Source of the DNA: Chryseobacterium joostei
GTDB lineage: Bacteria; Bacteroidota; Bacteroidia; Flavobacteriales; Weeksellaceae
Reading direction: 5' to 3'
NCBI RefSeq assembly: GCF_003815775.1
Contig: NZ_CP033926.1
Span: forward strand, 4,030,001-4,094,000
Length of the DNA stretch: 64,000 nucleotides
The translations under genes and the position numbers were made by a program. The first letter of the stretch is position 1. Each line of letters starts with the position of its first letter. This document shows positions 1-9,397 of this stretch, in pieces. The notes under the pieces were generated by a model. It did not search any database. It saw nothing but the letters and a program-made list of their open reading frames with translations, and had not been told where the DNA came from.

Positions 1-1
1 A

Positions 2-49
2 AACCTGAAAGAAGGGTCCTACTTTTTAGCATGGTATCAGGGAGATTAG
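2..49 (+). CDS. 3' end of an unidentified gene
   Basis: The first bases read as an open frame of 15 codons ending in TAG at 47-49, with a C terminus N-L-K-E-G-S-Y-F-L-A-W-Y-Q-G-D. A hairpin terminator follows about 35 bases later, as expected for a gene end. The fragment is too short to identify a product, and the frame choice is an inference. Confidence 0.45.
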   Translation, partial: NLKEGSYFLAWYQGD

Positions 50-83
50 AATAATATATGAGTTTAAAATACTTTAATAGACT

Positions 84-116
84 AAAAACCACTCACATCT
101 CTGTAAGTGGTTTTTT
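84..116 (+). terminator. Intrinsic terminator after the truncated first gene
   Basis: The stem AAAAACCACT / AGTGGTTTTT encloses a 12-base loop and ends in a run of T. It separates the truncated gene from the phosphatase gene at 342. Confidence 0.75.
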
Positions 117-341
117 ATATTTCTATGCCTGATCAGTATGGGCCATATCCAAATGTTTCTAGTTTTGATACATAGGATCAAAAAAGTATCATTAATAATA
201 AATAGTTCGGTATTTCTCTTGTAAATTTTAATTTTTAAAGAAAATATCGCATTAAACAAGTGTTTAAAAAAAGTGTAAGAATTAATTAAAATACAGTTAA
301 CAGCATTCTACAATAGATACCGTTGTTTTGCAGAAAAAATA

Positions 342-2093
342 ATGATGGAAAACAACAACCAGTTCAACAGAAGAAGGTTTCTCAAAAATTCACTATTGGC
401 AGCAGGAGGAATCTTCATTGCTCCTTTAATTGAAAGCTGTAGTGATGATTTTACAGAGAACAGTAACATCCCGAATGATCTTAAAAATACAGGATTTGAA
501 TCTGGTGTAGCAAGTTTTGATCCTACAGCAACGGGAGTGATTATCTGGACAAGATATTCTGTAGGTACCGATGCTGAAATTATCTGGGAAATAAGCAGAA
601 ACAGTAACTTTTCTGAGGTAATAAGAAAAGGACAAGCCAATGCTTCATCAGTCAATGATTTTACGATAGCAGTGGATGTACAAAACATTCCATCCAACAC
701 AAAATATTACTATAGATTCTATAACTATAAAACAAAGGAAAGCAGCGTAATAGGAGAAACCCTTACATTGCCTTCCAAAACAGATTCTGTAAACGAGGTG
801 AAAATGGCTGTGGTATCATGTTCCAACTTTCCTGCAGGACTTTTCAATGTTTACGGGGCGATTGTTCAATCTGAAGCAGATGTAGTGGTACATCTTGGTG
901 ATTATATTTATGAATATGCTCCGGGGCAGTACGGAACCAATCCTTACACCAACCAACTTGGCAGAGCACATAAACCAGCTAAGGAAATCCTTAACCTGAG
1001 TGATTACAGAGAAAGATACAGACAGTACAGGAGCGATAAAAATCTTCAGCTTCTTCACCAGAAAAAACCTTTCATCTGTGTATGGGATGATCATGAGTTT
1101 GCCAATGATACTTATAAATCCGGTGCAGAAAACCATCAGCCTAATGAAGGAGATTTTCAGGCAAGAAAAATGGCTGCATTTCAGGCGTATAGCGAATATA
1201 TTCCCCTGAAAACAGGAAAAGATCTAAGGATTTACAGAAGTTTTACCTTCGGAAATATTGTATCCCTTTACATGATGGATACGAGAGTAATTGCAAGAGA
1301 TAAACAAATGGAGTATTCAGATTATCTGGATAACGCGGGGAACTTTGATCAGATAAAGTTTAAAGCAGATTTTTTAAGTACAAACAGAAAACTGATAGGA
1401 AGCGAGCAGATGACATGGCTGGGATCTCAGATCAATTCTGATACTGCAAAATGGAAAGTTTTGGGACAACAAATTCTAATGACGAAAATGATGGTTCCTG
1501 CAGAGCTTCTGATGCTATTGAACCAAATTCTTGCAGAAATAAAACAATACGGAAGTGCACAACCCGCAACAATGCAGGCGCTTCAGACTACAATTACCCA
1601 ACTGATTGTTCTTAAAACAAGATACAAGCAGCAGGATCCAACACTTACTCTGCAGGAAATTGCAAGAATTACAACTACCTTACCTTATAATTTAGATGCG
1701 TGGGATGGATACTTTATGGAAAGAGAACAGCTATATTCAATTCTGGCAGGGAAAAAAGTGATAGTATTGGCTGGTGATACCCATAATGCATGGTTAGGAA
1801 AACTTACCAATGCTCAGGGTAATTTTATTGGAACCGAATTAGCATGCAGCTCCGTTTCCTCTCCCGGGCTTGAAGGATATCTTGGTATCACCTCCGATCC
1901 TACCAAGGCAATAGAATTGGCTCAGGCATTTTCATTGCTTATAGATGATTTAGATTATGCCAACCTTTACAAAAGAGGATATCTTCATGTAAAGTTTACC
2001 TCTGGAAGCTCTATGGCAGAGTGGAGGTTTGTAGATAATGTAATCTCTGAAACCTATAATGTTACAACCGAAAAAACATATACAATCTCATAG
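342..2093 (+). CDS. PhoD-family alkaline phosphatase, Tat-exported lipoprotein-like
   Basis: Predicted secreted metallophosphatase/phosphodiesterase of the PhoD family, releasing phosphate from organic esters outside the cytoplasm. The N terminus has a twin-arginine motif (RRRFLK) followed by a hydrophobic stretch ending in LIESC, so it may be Tat-exported and lipid-anchored. Family metal-binding motifs are visible: HLGDYIYEY near residue 182, DDHEFAND near residue 248 and AGDTHNAW near residue 477. A PhoD N-terminal beta domain occupies roughly residues 50-145. The length (583 aa) fits the family. Two ATG codons in a row (342, 345) are both possible starts. It appears monocistronic, with a terminator at 2130. 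Confidence 0.9.
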   Translation: MMENNNQFNRRRFLKNSLLAAGGIFIAPLIESCSDDFTENSNIPNDLKNTGFESGVASFDPTATGVIIWTRYSVGTDAEIIWEISRNSNFSEVIRKGQANASSVNDFTIAVDVQNIPSNTKYYYRFYNYKTKESSVIGETLTLPSKTDSVNEVKMAVVSCSNFPAGLFNVYGAIVQSEADVVVHLGDYIYEYAPGQYGTNPYTNQLGRAHKPAKEILNLSDYRERYRQYRSDKNLQLLHQKKPFICVWDDHEFANDTYKSGAENHQPNEGDFQARKMAAFQAYSEYIPLKTGKDLRIYRSFTFGNIVSLYMMDTRVIARDKQMEYSDYLDNAGNFDQIKFKADFLSTNRKLIGSEQMTWLGSQINSDTAKWKVLGQQILMTKMMVPAELLMLLNQILAEIKQYGSAQPATMQALQTTITQLIVLKTRYKQQDPTLTLQEIARITTTLPYNLDAWDGYFMEREQLYSILAGKKVIVLAGDTHNAWLGKLTNAQGNFIGTELACSSVSSPGLEGYLGITSDPTKAIELAQAFSLLIDDLDYANLYKRGYLHVKFTSGSSMAEWRFVDNVISETYNVTTEKTYTIS

Positions 2094-2129
2094 TTTCAAA
2101 AAGAACATATCTTATTTTCAATTTTGTAT

Positions 2130-2165
2130 AAGAGCTGCAGTTATCCCTGTAGCTCTTTTTATTTT
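2130..2165 (+). terminator. Intrinsic terminator after phoD-like gene
   Basis: The stem AAGAGCTGCAG / CTGTAGCTCTT has a 5-6 base loop and a following T run. It lies between the phosphatase stop (2093) and the better start of the next gene (2191), arguing against the longer reading of that gene. Confidence 0.75.
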
Positions 2166-2190
2166 ACCAATTTTTTTGTATCTTGAACAT

Positions 2191-2877
2191 ATGCAAGAGG
2201 ATAAAGGAAAAGAGTTTTTACCGTTAGTTTCTAAGCCATGGTTCTTCATGACATGGGTGACCCGATTTTTCGCAGTACTTTTATTATTGGTGATGTTTTT
2301 GGTGATTTTAGCTTTACCAGCTATCATTTGTGGGCAGTTAACATGGTTTATTATAGTGGTTATACTGTATTATCCTGTTTTAGGATTTTTGCTTTACCGT
2401 TTTTTTCTTTATCAAAAAAAAATCAGAAAGAGAATAGTCAAAAGAATTGTGGTTGATGACAAGGGGGTACATTATGAAAGAGCAGATGGAACAATGGATG
2501 AGGTTCTTTACAGCAATTTAAAAGAATACTCCTTTTCAGATCAATATGATGTAGGTGTCAGCCCAAGAAACAAACAGTATATGCTGAAAGTGAATGACGG
2601 TGGCCGTATAGCAGATGTTGATTTTGATGGAATGGATGCCGGCTACTATTATTACTTTACCAATCTGAGAGCCTTGCGTAGAAAGTATATCCAGGGAATT
2701 GTATACTTCAGACCAGATCTACGTATAAATCCTTTTGTTTTTGATGTATACTATATCAATCCTGTGGATTTTACTTTCGATTGGAAAACCTACTGGATTA
2801 GTTTACTGAAAGTAGGGGGAATATTGATAATTTTAACCTTAGGGAGTGCTTTTTTATTGTATAAATTAGTGAGCTAA
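2191..2877 (+). CDS. Small integral membrane protein with a PH-like middle part
   Basis: Not recognised. The reading frame extends upstream to an ATG at 2059, but that version overlaps the phosphatase gene and reads through its terminator. The ATG at 2191, preceded by a promoter-like TATCTTGA, is therefore preferred (228 aa). Two hydrophobic segments lie near residues 20-65, then a soluble strand-rich stretch (KRIVVDDKGVHYERADGT) resembling bacterial PH-like/YcxB-type domains, and a final membrane segment at the C terminus. It is probably a cytoplasmic-membrane protein of unknown role, transcribed alone. Confidence 0.7.
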   Translation: MQEDKGKEFLPLVSKPWFFMTWVTRFFAVLLLLVMFLVILALPAIICGQLTWFIIVVILYYPVLGFLLYRFFLYQKKIRKRIVKRIVVDDKGVHYERADGTMDEVLYSNLKEYSFSDQYDVGVSPRNKQYMLKVNDGGRIADVDFDGMDAGYYYYFTNLRALRRKYIQGIVYFRPDLRINPFVFDVYYINPVDFTFDWKTYWISLLKVGGILIILTLGSAFLLYKLVS

Positions 2878-3099
2878 TCTCTACAATAAACTAAAGAACA
2901 ATTTTTTGTGTAATAAAAGTAATAGGTATCTTCTTTCTGGATTTTAACCATTTTTTAAAGTAAAAGACACTCTGATTCGTTCTGAAAATTAAAATCATAT
3001 TCTTATATTTATTTTCTATTAAGACTTATTAACCAGATAGAAGCTGAGATCGTTTCTCAAAAAAAATATAATTTGGTTTAGAAATTAATTGAAAAACAA

Positions 3100-4680
3100 A
3101 TGGTAGAAAATTTTATTTATTACTTAGGGCTGGTACTGGTGATTATTAGTGCCATTATGCTGGCCAATCGTTTAAAAGTGGCATATCCCATTATTTTGGT
3201 TGTTGCCGGTTTGCTCATCAGTTTTATTCCTGGTTTGCCAACGATAAAAATAGATCCCGAGCTTATCTTTATTATTTTCTTACCCCCGCTATTGTATGAA
3301 GCTGCCTTTGCCGTTTCATGGAAAGAAATCTGGAAACTGAGGCGGATCATTACAAGTTTTGCTTTTATTGTAGTATTTCTTACAGCAATATCTGTAGCTT
3401 TTATAGCCAATTCCTTTATTCCCGGGTTTTCATTGGCATTGGGTTTTGTACTGGGAGGAATTGTTTCCCCGCCGGATGCCGTGAGTGCCGGAGCCATTTT
3501 AAAGTTTGTAAAAGTTCCAAAGAATGCATCTACCGTTTTGGAGGGCGAAAGTTTGTTCAACGATGCTTCTTCACTGATCATCTTTCGGTTTGCAATGGTA
3601 GCCGTAGCTACGGGACAGTTTGTATGGCAAGAAGCTGCATTAAGCTTTGGCTGGATGGTATTTGGAGGCTTGGGAATAGGAGTTGTGCTGGCTTTTATCT
3701 TTTTAAAAATTGAAAAAATATTTCCTACCGATGTCAATATGGACGCTATTCTCAGTCTGGTAGCTCCGTATGTAATGTATATTGCTGCGGAAGAAGTACA
3801 TGCTTCAGGGGTGTTGGCGGTTGTAAGTGGCGGGTTGTTTCTTTCCATAAGAAGACATGAAATTTTCAGAACATCAGAATCCAGATTAAGGGGCTCCAAT
3901 GTTTGGGAAAGCTTTGTATTTCTGATTAACGGAATTGTCTTTTTATTGATAGGATTGGATCTTCCTGAAATTATGATAGGCTTAGATAAGGAGGGAATAA
4001 GTTTATCTGAAGCTGTTGGCTACGGTCTACTGGTTACAGCAGTACTGATTATTGTTCGTTTTCTTGCTTCATTTGGAGCTGTTCTCGTTACATTAATTAT
4101 GCGGAATTTCATAGATGTTGCAGATAGAGATCCGGGAATGAAAGCTCCCATACTAATGGGTTGGACAGGGATGCGTGGAGTGGTTTCACTGGCGGCGGCT
4201 CTATCCATTCCTGTAGTGATGGAAAATGGACAGCCTTTTCCACATCGTGATCTGATCCTGTTTATAACCTTTGTCGTGATTCTGGTTACCCTTATCGTTC
4301 AGGGATTAACCTTACCTGCACTCATTCAGAAACTTAATCTGTCAGATTCCAACGGAGGATATATATCTGAAGAAGAATCAGAAAACTTCCTACGAAAGGG
4401 AATGCGCCGTGTAGCCATCAGCTACCTTAATGAAAATTATAAAGAAAGGAGAAATGAAAATGAGTATTTCAATAATTTGATGGACCGTTGGGAGCAGGAA
4501 GATCGAGATGATTCCGTTCATAAAGTATCTGATGAGGTCAAGGAAATTTACTTCAAAACATTGGAACAACAACGCATCTGGCTTCGGGAAGAAAACAGAC
4601 GCAATCCGAACATTGATGAAGAATATATAAGACATTATTTAACAAGGCTGGATCTGGAAGAAGAAAGGCTCAGAATGTAA
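3100..4680 (+). CDS. CPA1-family Na+/H+ antiporter
   Basis: Predicted sodium (or potassium)/proton exchanger of the cytoplasmic membrane. About twelve hydrophobic segments fill residues 1-400. The family motif GESLFNDASS, with the ion-binding Asn-Asp pair, lies near residue 150, and the conserved stretch GMRGVVSLAAALSIP near residue 356. A charged cytoplasmic tail of about 120 residues follows, as in NhaP/NHE-like proteins. The length (526 aa) is normal. The next gene starts 12 bases after the stop, so the two probably share a transcript. Confidence 0.92.
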   Translation: MVENFIYYLGLVLVIISAIMLANRLKVAYPIILVVAGLLISFIPGLPTIKIDPELIFIIFLPPLLYEAAFAVSWKEIWKLRRIITSFAFIVVFLTAISVAFIANSFIPGFSLALGFVLGGIVSPPDAVSAGAILKFVKVPKNASTVLEGESLFNDASSLIIFRFAMVAVATGQFVWQEAALSFGWMVFGGLGIGVVLAFIFLKIEKIFPTDVNMDAILSLVAPYVMYIAAEEVHASGVLAVVSGGLFLSIRRHEIFRTSESRLRGSNVWESFVFLINGIVFLLIGLDLPEIMIGLDKEGISLSEAVGYGLLVTAVLIIVRFLASFGAVLVTLIMRNFIDVADRDPGMKAPILMGWTGMRGVVSLAAALSIPVVMENGQPFPHRDLILFITFVVILVTLIVQGLTLPALIQKLNLSDSNGGYISEEESENFLRKGMRRVAISYLNENYKERRNENEYFNNLMDRWEQEDRDDSVHKVSDEVKEIYFKTLEQQRIWLREENRRNPNIDEEYIRHYLTRLDLEEERLRM

Positions 4681-4692
4681 AAAATACAAGAA

Positions 4693-5739
4693 ATGAATTT
4701 AGTAAAACAACTCGGGCAGTTTCCCGATGATAAAAGAAAAGACTATTTCAGTACACTTTCCAATTATGCCAATGGAAAATTTCAGAATATACTCACTACT
4801 CCTCCTTTATTAGAGGGAGAAAGTATGACCAAGGCATTGTTTCACAGCCTCTGTAAAGTAGAAAATACTTCACCAAGAACGGAGCTTCCGTTTGTAGTAA
4901 CAGACCTGAAAAATATAGCTTCCGAAGAAAACGTACTCATCTGGTTTGGGCACAGTTCTTATTTCATGCAGATTGATGGCAAAAAGTTTTTAGTAGATCC
5001 TGTTTTCAGTGGAAATGCATCCCCAATGCCTGGATCTATAAAGGCATTTCAGGGAGCAGATTATTACAAACCGGAACATATACCGGAGATAGACTTTCTC
5101 CTTATTTCTCACGATCATTGGGATCATTTGGACTATAAAACCGTTCAGGCTTTAAAGGATAAGGTTACTACTGTAATTTGTGGTCTGGGAACAGGCCAGC
5201 ACTTTGAATATTGGGGTTGGGAGCCGGAAAAGATCATTGAAAAAAACTGGTGGGATAGTATAGATATTGCGGATGGCTTTAAAATTACACTTACACCGGC
5301 AAGACATTTTTCCGGAAGACTATTGAACCGAAATATCTCACTTTGGACCTCCTTTGTTTTGAAAACCCCCACCAAGAATCTCTTTTTAGGCGGAGACAGT
5401 GGCTATGGAAATCATTTTACAGAGATAGGAGATAAATACGGACCTTTTGATTTAGCAGTAATGGAATGTGGGCAGTACAACGAGAAGTGGCCGTACATCC
5501 ATACTTTGCCCGATCAGCTTATTGGGGAAATACAGGAATTAAAAGCGAAAAACTTTATTCCGGTACATCATTCAAAATTCAAATTAGCCCAGCATGCATG
5601 GTTTGAACCTGTGGAACTAGCAGCTAAAAATGCAGAAGAAAATCAGCAGCCAATTACTTTGCCTTTGATGGGTGAAAAAGTAGATTTGAATCAATTAGGA
5701 AAGACAACTTGGAAGAAATGGTGGGAAGATTATAAGTAA
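4693..5739 (+). CDS. Metallo-beta-lactamase-fold hydrolase, NAPE-PLD/UlaG-like
   Basis: Cytoplasmic MBL-fold hydrolase. The zinc-binding HxHxDH motif is seen as SHDHWDHLD near residues 138-146, with later ligands in ARHFSG and GGDSGYGNHF and a final HHSKF. The N-terminal segment, WFGHSSYFMQIDGKKFLVDP, is typical of the branch that includes N-acyl-phosphatidylethanolamine phospholipase D-like and UlaG-like enzymes. The substrate is not determinable. It lies 12 bases downstream of the antiporter gene and ends at a bidirectional terminator. Confidence 0.85.
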   Translation: MNLVKQLGQFPDDKRKDYFSTLSNYANGKFQNILTTPPLLEGESMTKALFHSLCKVENTSPRTELPFVVTDLKNIASEENVLIWFGHSSYFMQIDGKKFLVDPVFSGNASPMPGSIKAFQGADYYKPEHIPEIDFLLISHDHWDHLDYKTVQALKDKVTTVICGLGTGQHFEYWGWEPEKIIEKNWWDSIDIADGFKITLTPARHFSGRLLNRNISLWTSFVLKTPTKNLFLGGDSGYGNHFTEIGDKYGPFDLAVMECGQYNEKWPYIHTLPDQLIGEIQELKAKNFIPVHHSKFKLAQHAWFEPVELAAKNAEENQQPITLPLMGEKVDLNQLGKTTWKKWWEDYK

Positions 5740-5782
5740 GAAAAAAATCTTTGTTGGGTTAATATAAAGATTCCCATAAAAA

Positions 5783-5815
5783 TAAAACCTGCTCATTATT
5801 GAGCAGGTTTTCCTT
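5783..5815. terminator. Bidirectional terminator between convergent genes
   Basis: The stem AAAACCTGCTCA / TGAGCAGGTTTT has a 4-base loop, with A and T tracts on the two sides. It lies between the MBL-fold gene (+) and the DUF4822-like lipoprotein gene (-). Confidence 0.85.
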
Positions 5816-5835
5816 ATTATCAAAAAAAATAATCA

Positions 5836-6693
5836 CTACTGAGGCTCGTTATGACTCACCTTAGTATGAATGATGTCGTAAAATACTGCCGGATTTGTTG
5901 CATCAGGAGTAATTCTATAGGTAAACGTAGTTTCGTTCAAAAGAAGAATATCCACAACACGGGTGAAAGTAACATTACCGTTATTATCTAAACCAACAAG
6001 GGTTCTTTTCTTTCCGTCAGGAGAGATAGACCATGTTCCCTGAGATCTCAATACATTGTTTAACCCGAAGATTTTGAAAGTACCGTTGGCTTTAAAGTAA
6101 GAGTATCCTACATAGCCAGCCACACTGGCATCGTTTAAAGCTACATTATTTCCGCTTTTATCTTTAGCTCCCGTAGTTTCCCAAGGGGTAGAAGCTAATG
6201 TTAGCTGTCCGTTACTGGGTTCAGCATGAGAAGTCTTCGTATGGATGATGTCATAATATACAGATGGATCAGCTGCATTAGGGCGAATTCTGTAAGTGAA
6301 TTCATTTTTATTTAAAACCAAGATCTCAACATCACGCGTGAAGATGGTAGAGCCATCCGGATTCAAGGCTGCAATGGTTCTTGTCTTTCCCTGAGGATCT
6401 ACAGACCAAGTTCCTCTGGATCTTAATACATCAGTCAGGCTGTAAATGGCAAACTTTCCGTCTGCTTTGAAGTAAGCAAAACCTACATAACCAGCTACAC
6501 TGGCATCAGCTAATGCTACATTATTACCGTTCTTATCCTTAGCTCCGGTAGTTTCCCATGGAGTAGAAGACAGAACCTGTGAGGGAGTCTGCTGTTCAAC
6601 AACAATTTCAGCATCATCATTAGAGCATGATACGAAAGAAGCAGATAAAAGAACTGCCGCAGACAGATAACATAGTTTTTTCAGTGTATTCAT
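5836..6693 (-). CDS. Lipoprotein with two tandem DUF4822-like domains
   Basis: Predicted outer-membrane or periplasmic lipoprotein: a signal peptide of about 22 residues ends in SFVSCSNDD with the lipobox cysteine. The rest is an internal duplication of about 120 residues (roughly 43-157 and 167-283), each copy beginning STPWETTGAKDK and ending near YDIIHTK. The copies resemble DUF4822; function unknown. A promoter-like TAAGTTTG lies 23-30 bases upstream (6716-6723, minus strand). The neighbouring minus-strand gene at 6811 is also a lipoprotein but has a gap of 117 bases, so co-transcription is uncertain. Confidence 0.82.
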   Translation of the reverse strand: MNTLKKLCYLSAAVLLSASFVSCSNDDAEIVVEQQTPSQVLSSTPWETTGAKDKNGNNVALADASVAGYVGFAYFKADGKFAIYSLTDVLRSRGTWSVDPQGKTRTIAALNPDGSTIFTRDVEILVLNKNEFTYRIRPNAADPSVYYDIIHTKTSHAEPSNGQLTLASTPWETTGAKDKSGNNVALNDASVAGYVGYSYFKANGTFKIFGLNNVLRSQGTWSISPDGKKRTLVGLDNNGNVTFTRVVDILLLNETTFTYRITPDATNPAVFYDIIHTKVSHNEPQ

Positions 6694-6810
6694 AAGGGTA
6701 TTTTTTAAGTCTTTGCAAACTTATCCCGAATAAACATCAATACATTGTATAAAATATCTCTTTTGTTGTAGAATATATAACAGACGGTATACAATGAAGG
6801 TGAATTGATA

Positions 6811-7689
6811 TTACCAACCTGTTACCAATAGATTTCTCGCCGCTTTCTCACTGCATTTCTGATATTTGGAATAGGCCAACGCAGCCTTACTTCTGATCTG
6901 TTCCCCAGATTCATTATTTACATATCCGGCTAATGCATCATGAAGAATATAAGCTTCCGGAGCCATAAGGTGGCTGGTCCATACCAAAGGATTGGCTTTG
7001 GTTTCCTTTAACAAAGGAGAGAAGAATTTTTTACTGTAACAAGCCAGAATGATGCAGTCTCGTGTTTTTCCATCCGTGTTTTTAAAAGACTCAGACAATT
7101 GAAAATCCATTAATCCATCATGTCCTATGTAAGAAACCAGACTTGAATTTCCATAAATACCGATACTGGTATTATTAACACGAACAATATCTTTCATCTG
7201 TCCCGAACTGCTGTAGAGAAAATCCTTTGTGCAGTTTTTGATATATTGTCCATCATAGGCATCAGCTACCAAATAATAGTTTTTCTTGGTGACATGTTGA
7301 AAAACAAGCCTCTCCATCCTTATCGAATCCTTTTTTTCAGACTTTAAAAATTTCCAGTCCTTACTTTTTTTAAAATACGTACGAACTCCATAGCCTGCTC
7401 CCCAATATAAATTTTGATCAGGATCCTGGCCATTTCCTATTTTTTCAGGAACAGGAACAATTCCCTGATATTTATTGTCGCACAAAGCTACAAGAACATG
7501 AATCGTTTTCGTATCCTTGTTAAAGTTGTCAACATTCTTCAGTTTTTCCTTTGATGCATTTCCAGATAAGTGAGTCTTGTTTGTAGACCGTTCTTTACCC
7601 TTGTTTTCACAGTTCATAAAACATAATCCTAAAGAAATTAACAGTAAGAAAAGCGAAACCTGATTTTGAATCTTCATCATTCTGTGCAT
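6811..7689 (-). CDS. Lipoprotein with a caspase-like (clan CD) His/Cys pattern
   Basis: Secreted or lipid-anchored protein of 292 aa: a hydrophobic signal ends in GLCFMNC. Not firmly recognised. Two hydrophobic strands, each ending in a possible catalytic residue, stand out: SLVSYIGHDG (His then Gly after a one-residue gap) and DCIILACYS (Cys after a hydrophobic strand). This resembles the His/Cys arrangement of clan CD cysteine peptidases, which is an inference from pattern only. The start could be the first Met or the Met-Met pair at codons 4-5. Neighbours give no further clue. Confidence 0.7.
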   Translation of the reverse strand: MHRMMKIQNQVSLFLLLISLGLCFMNCENKGKERSTNKTHLSGNASKEKLKNVDNFNKDTKTIHVLVALCDNKYQGIVPVPEKIGNGQDPDQNLYWGAGYGVRTYFKKSKDWKFLKSEKKDSIRMERLVFQHVTKKNYYLVADAYDGQYIKNCTKDFLYSSSGQMKDIVRVNNTSIGIYGNSSLVSYIGHDGLMDFQLSESFKNTDGKTRDCIILACYSKKFFSPLLKETKANPLVWTSHLMAPEAYILHDALAGYVNNESGEQIRSKAALAYSKYQKCSEKAARNLLVTGW

Positions 7690-7869
7690 TTTCCTTAAAA
7701 GTACAATAAACGATCAGTACAATACAATTATTTATCGAAGTTTTGTATGAAAATTTTCCAAAATAGATACTATTCAAACTGAAAATAAGTAGATTTTCAA
7801 AAACTTAAGTGTACTTCTCTAACTCGTATTTTTATGGTTGAAATTAATCTCCACTTCACAACAAAACTC

Positions 7870-7877
7870 TATTTTTG
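7870..7877 (+). promoter_or_regulatory. -7 promoter element TATTTTTG
   Basis: It matches the Bacteroidota consensus TAnnTTTG and ends 3 bases before the ATG at 7881. If used, the mRNA would be leaderless or would start inside the gene. Confidence 0.5.
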
Positions 7878-7880
7878 AGT

Positions 7881-8594
7881 ATGAATAACAGAAACCGCGG
7901 AAAAAATACTGGTGACGACAACTTATTCGGTTCAGAAAAACAGATCAGCAAGCTGAAACTGGCGGTTCAGGATATGCAGTATTTGCTAACGAGAGGGTAT
8001 GCAGAAAAAGCATCTTCTGAACTTGTAGGAAACAGATATAGGCTAAAAACAAGACAGATACAGGTGTTACGGGGTGCCTCAGCTTCTGATATACAAATTC
8101 ATAATAGAAAACTAAAGCAACTAAATGTTCCTGATCTAAAGGATAAAACCATTTATCTTGATGGCTTCAATGTCCTGATTTTATTGGAAAGTTTATTGTC
8201 TGACGCCTACATTTTTGAGGGTGCTGATGGTTGTTTTCGAGATCTTTCCGGGGTTCATGGGACCTATAAAAGAGTAAATCAAACTTTAAAAGCGATAGAA
8301 CTTGTTGCCGGATTCTTTCAAAAAAATCTAGTTCAGAAATTGGTTTGGGTTTTTGATCAACCCGTCTCCAACAGCGGAAGAATTAAACAAATTATTCTCG
8401 ATTTTGCTTTGGAAAACAAACTCAATTGGGAAGCTGAATTACAATACAATCCGGATAAATTTCTGGCAGAAAGTTCAGAAATAATCATTTCATCAGATGC
8501 ATGGATATTAGATCATTGCAAAGAATGGTTCAATCTTATTGGGTATTTGATTCAAGAAGAAAAACTGTCTGTTAATCTGATCAAAACAAGATAA
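7881..8594 (+). CDS. DUF434 family protein
   Basis: Conserved cytoplasmic protein of the DUF434/COG2454 type, recognised from LRGASASDIQIHNRKL, IYLDGFNVLIL with the Asp of a PIN/NYN-like first strand, and later WVFDQPVSNSGR and IISSDAWILD acidic positions. A nuclease-like role has been suggested by the fold pattern but is not proven. A TTG at 7875 could add two residues; the ATG at 7881 is the simpler start. The next gene begins 3 bases after the stop, so they form an operon. Confidence 0.8.
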   Translation: MNNRNRGKNTGDDNLFGSEKQISKLKLAVQDMQYLLTRGYAEKASSELVGNRYRLKTRQIQVLRGASASDIQIHNRKLKQLNVPDLKDKTIYLDGFNVLILLESLLSDAYIFEGADGCFRDLSGVHGTYKRVNQTLKAIELVAGFFQKNLVQKLVWVFDQPVSNSGRIKQIILDFALENKLNWEAELQYNPDKFLAESSEIIISSDAWILDHCKEWFNLIGYLIQEEKLSVNLIKTR

Positions 8595-8597
8595 AAA

Positions 8598-9254
8598 ATG
8601 AGTTTATTTAACAAATATATTCCCCTGATTTCAGATTCGTGGAAAGAAAAATATCAGGGTATTTTAAAAGAAGAGCATCTGAAAAGCCTGGAGGAAAATA
8701 TAAGGAAGTATAAAAATGATGCTTTAGAATGGGACTTCCCATATTTTAATGAAGAAATAACAATAAACAGAGCATGTAGTTTTGATAAGTTGATCAATAT
8801 CTTCGGGGCTACAGATTCTGATGAGGTCATGGCAAAACATCTGGAAGCCATTCCGTTTGAAGACTGGCTTATTGTTTTGGGGCAAAGGCTTACTTCAGCG
8901 AGCATTCGTGATGAAAATGCAATTCCTCCTCTTCAGAATGTATTAATTGATGCCTGTAAGGAACCTTTTAACAATGAAATTACGATTGCCCAACGAGCCT
9001 GGGAAAAGCATACCGGAAGAATAGAAGATCATTTCTGGGGTGAAGTCAAGGGAAATAATCAACAGAAACAGGAGAAAGTAATGCAGAAAATCCATTATAT
9101 TCTTGAAAATAAAACATGGTGGAACGTCTTCTTTCATTATAAACACGGACTTGTCTTTGAAGTAAGGGAAAAGCAGGGACACGGAATCCGATGGAGTCAC
9201 GGAGGAAAAAAGCTGATTGGCTTTCTGGAAAAATTTATCAATGAACAATATTAA
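8598..9254 (+). CDS. Conserved hypothetical protein
   Basis: Not recognised. A soluble 218-aa protein without signal or membrane segment. It is rich in Trp and charged residues, and its C-terminal half contains HGIRWSHGGKKLIGFL. It starts 3 bases after the DUF434 gene, so it is probably translated from the same message and may act with it. Confidence 0.75.
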   Translation: MSLFNKYIPLISDSWKEKYQGILKEEHLKSLEENIRKYKNDALEWDFPYFNEEITINRACSFDKLINIFGATDSDEVMAKHLEAIPFEDWLIVLGQRLTSASIRDENAIPPLQNVLIDACKEPFNNEITIAQRAWEKHTGRIEDHFWGEVKGNNQQKQEKVMQKIHYILENKTWWNVFFHYKHGLVFEVREKQGHGIRWSHGGKKLIGFLEKFINEQY

Positions 9255-9255
9255 C

Positions 9256-9291
9256 TACGCAAAAAGATCGCGCTCTTGGTTCGTAATTTTG
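9256..9291 (+). promoter_or_regulatory. Promoter with the Ro60-type inverted-repeat box
   Basis: The box TACGCAA-AAAGA-TCGCGCT (9256-9274) is followed by a -7 element TAATTTTG at 9284-9291. The distance from the first T of the box to the first T of the -7 is 28 bases. That is the same spacing and nearly the same box as upstream of the Ro60 gene (38440) and two Y-RNA promoters (40114, 40327). The expected transcript starts near 9297 and runs into the lipoprotein gene at 9398. Confidence 0.65.
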
Positions 9292-9397
9292 CAGCCATGG
9301 AAAATGACCAGAGATCAGCATCACATGATCACTATAGATTCTTAAGCGTTAATTGAAAATAATTTAACTTACGCTTTATAAAACCTAATCACATCTT

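Noticed and set aside
2059..2190. Longer start for the membrane protein gene
   Set aside because: It would overlap the phosphatase gene and include a hairpin terminator; the ATG at 2191 follows a promoter-like element.
3120..3899. Long minus-strand ORF of 259 aa
   Set aside because: Antisense shadow of the antiporter gene with low-complexity Thr/Lys composition and no family features.
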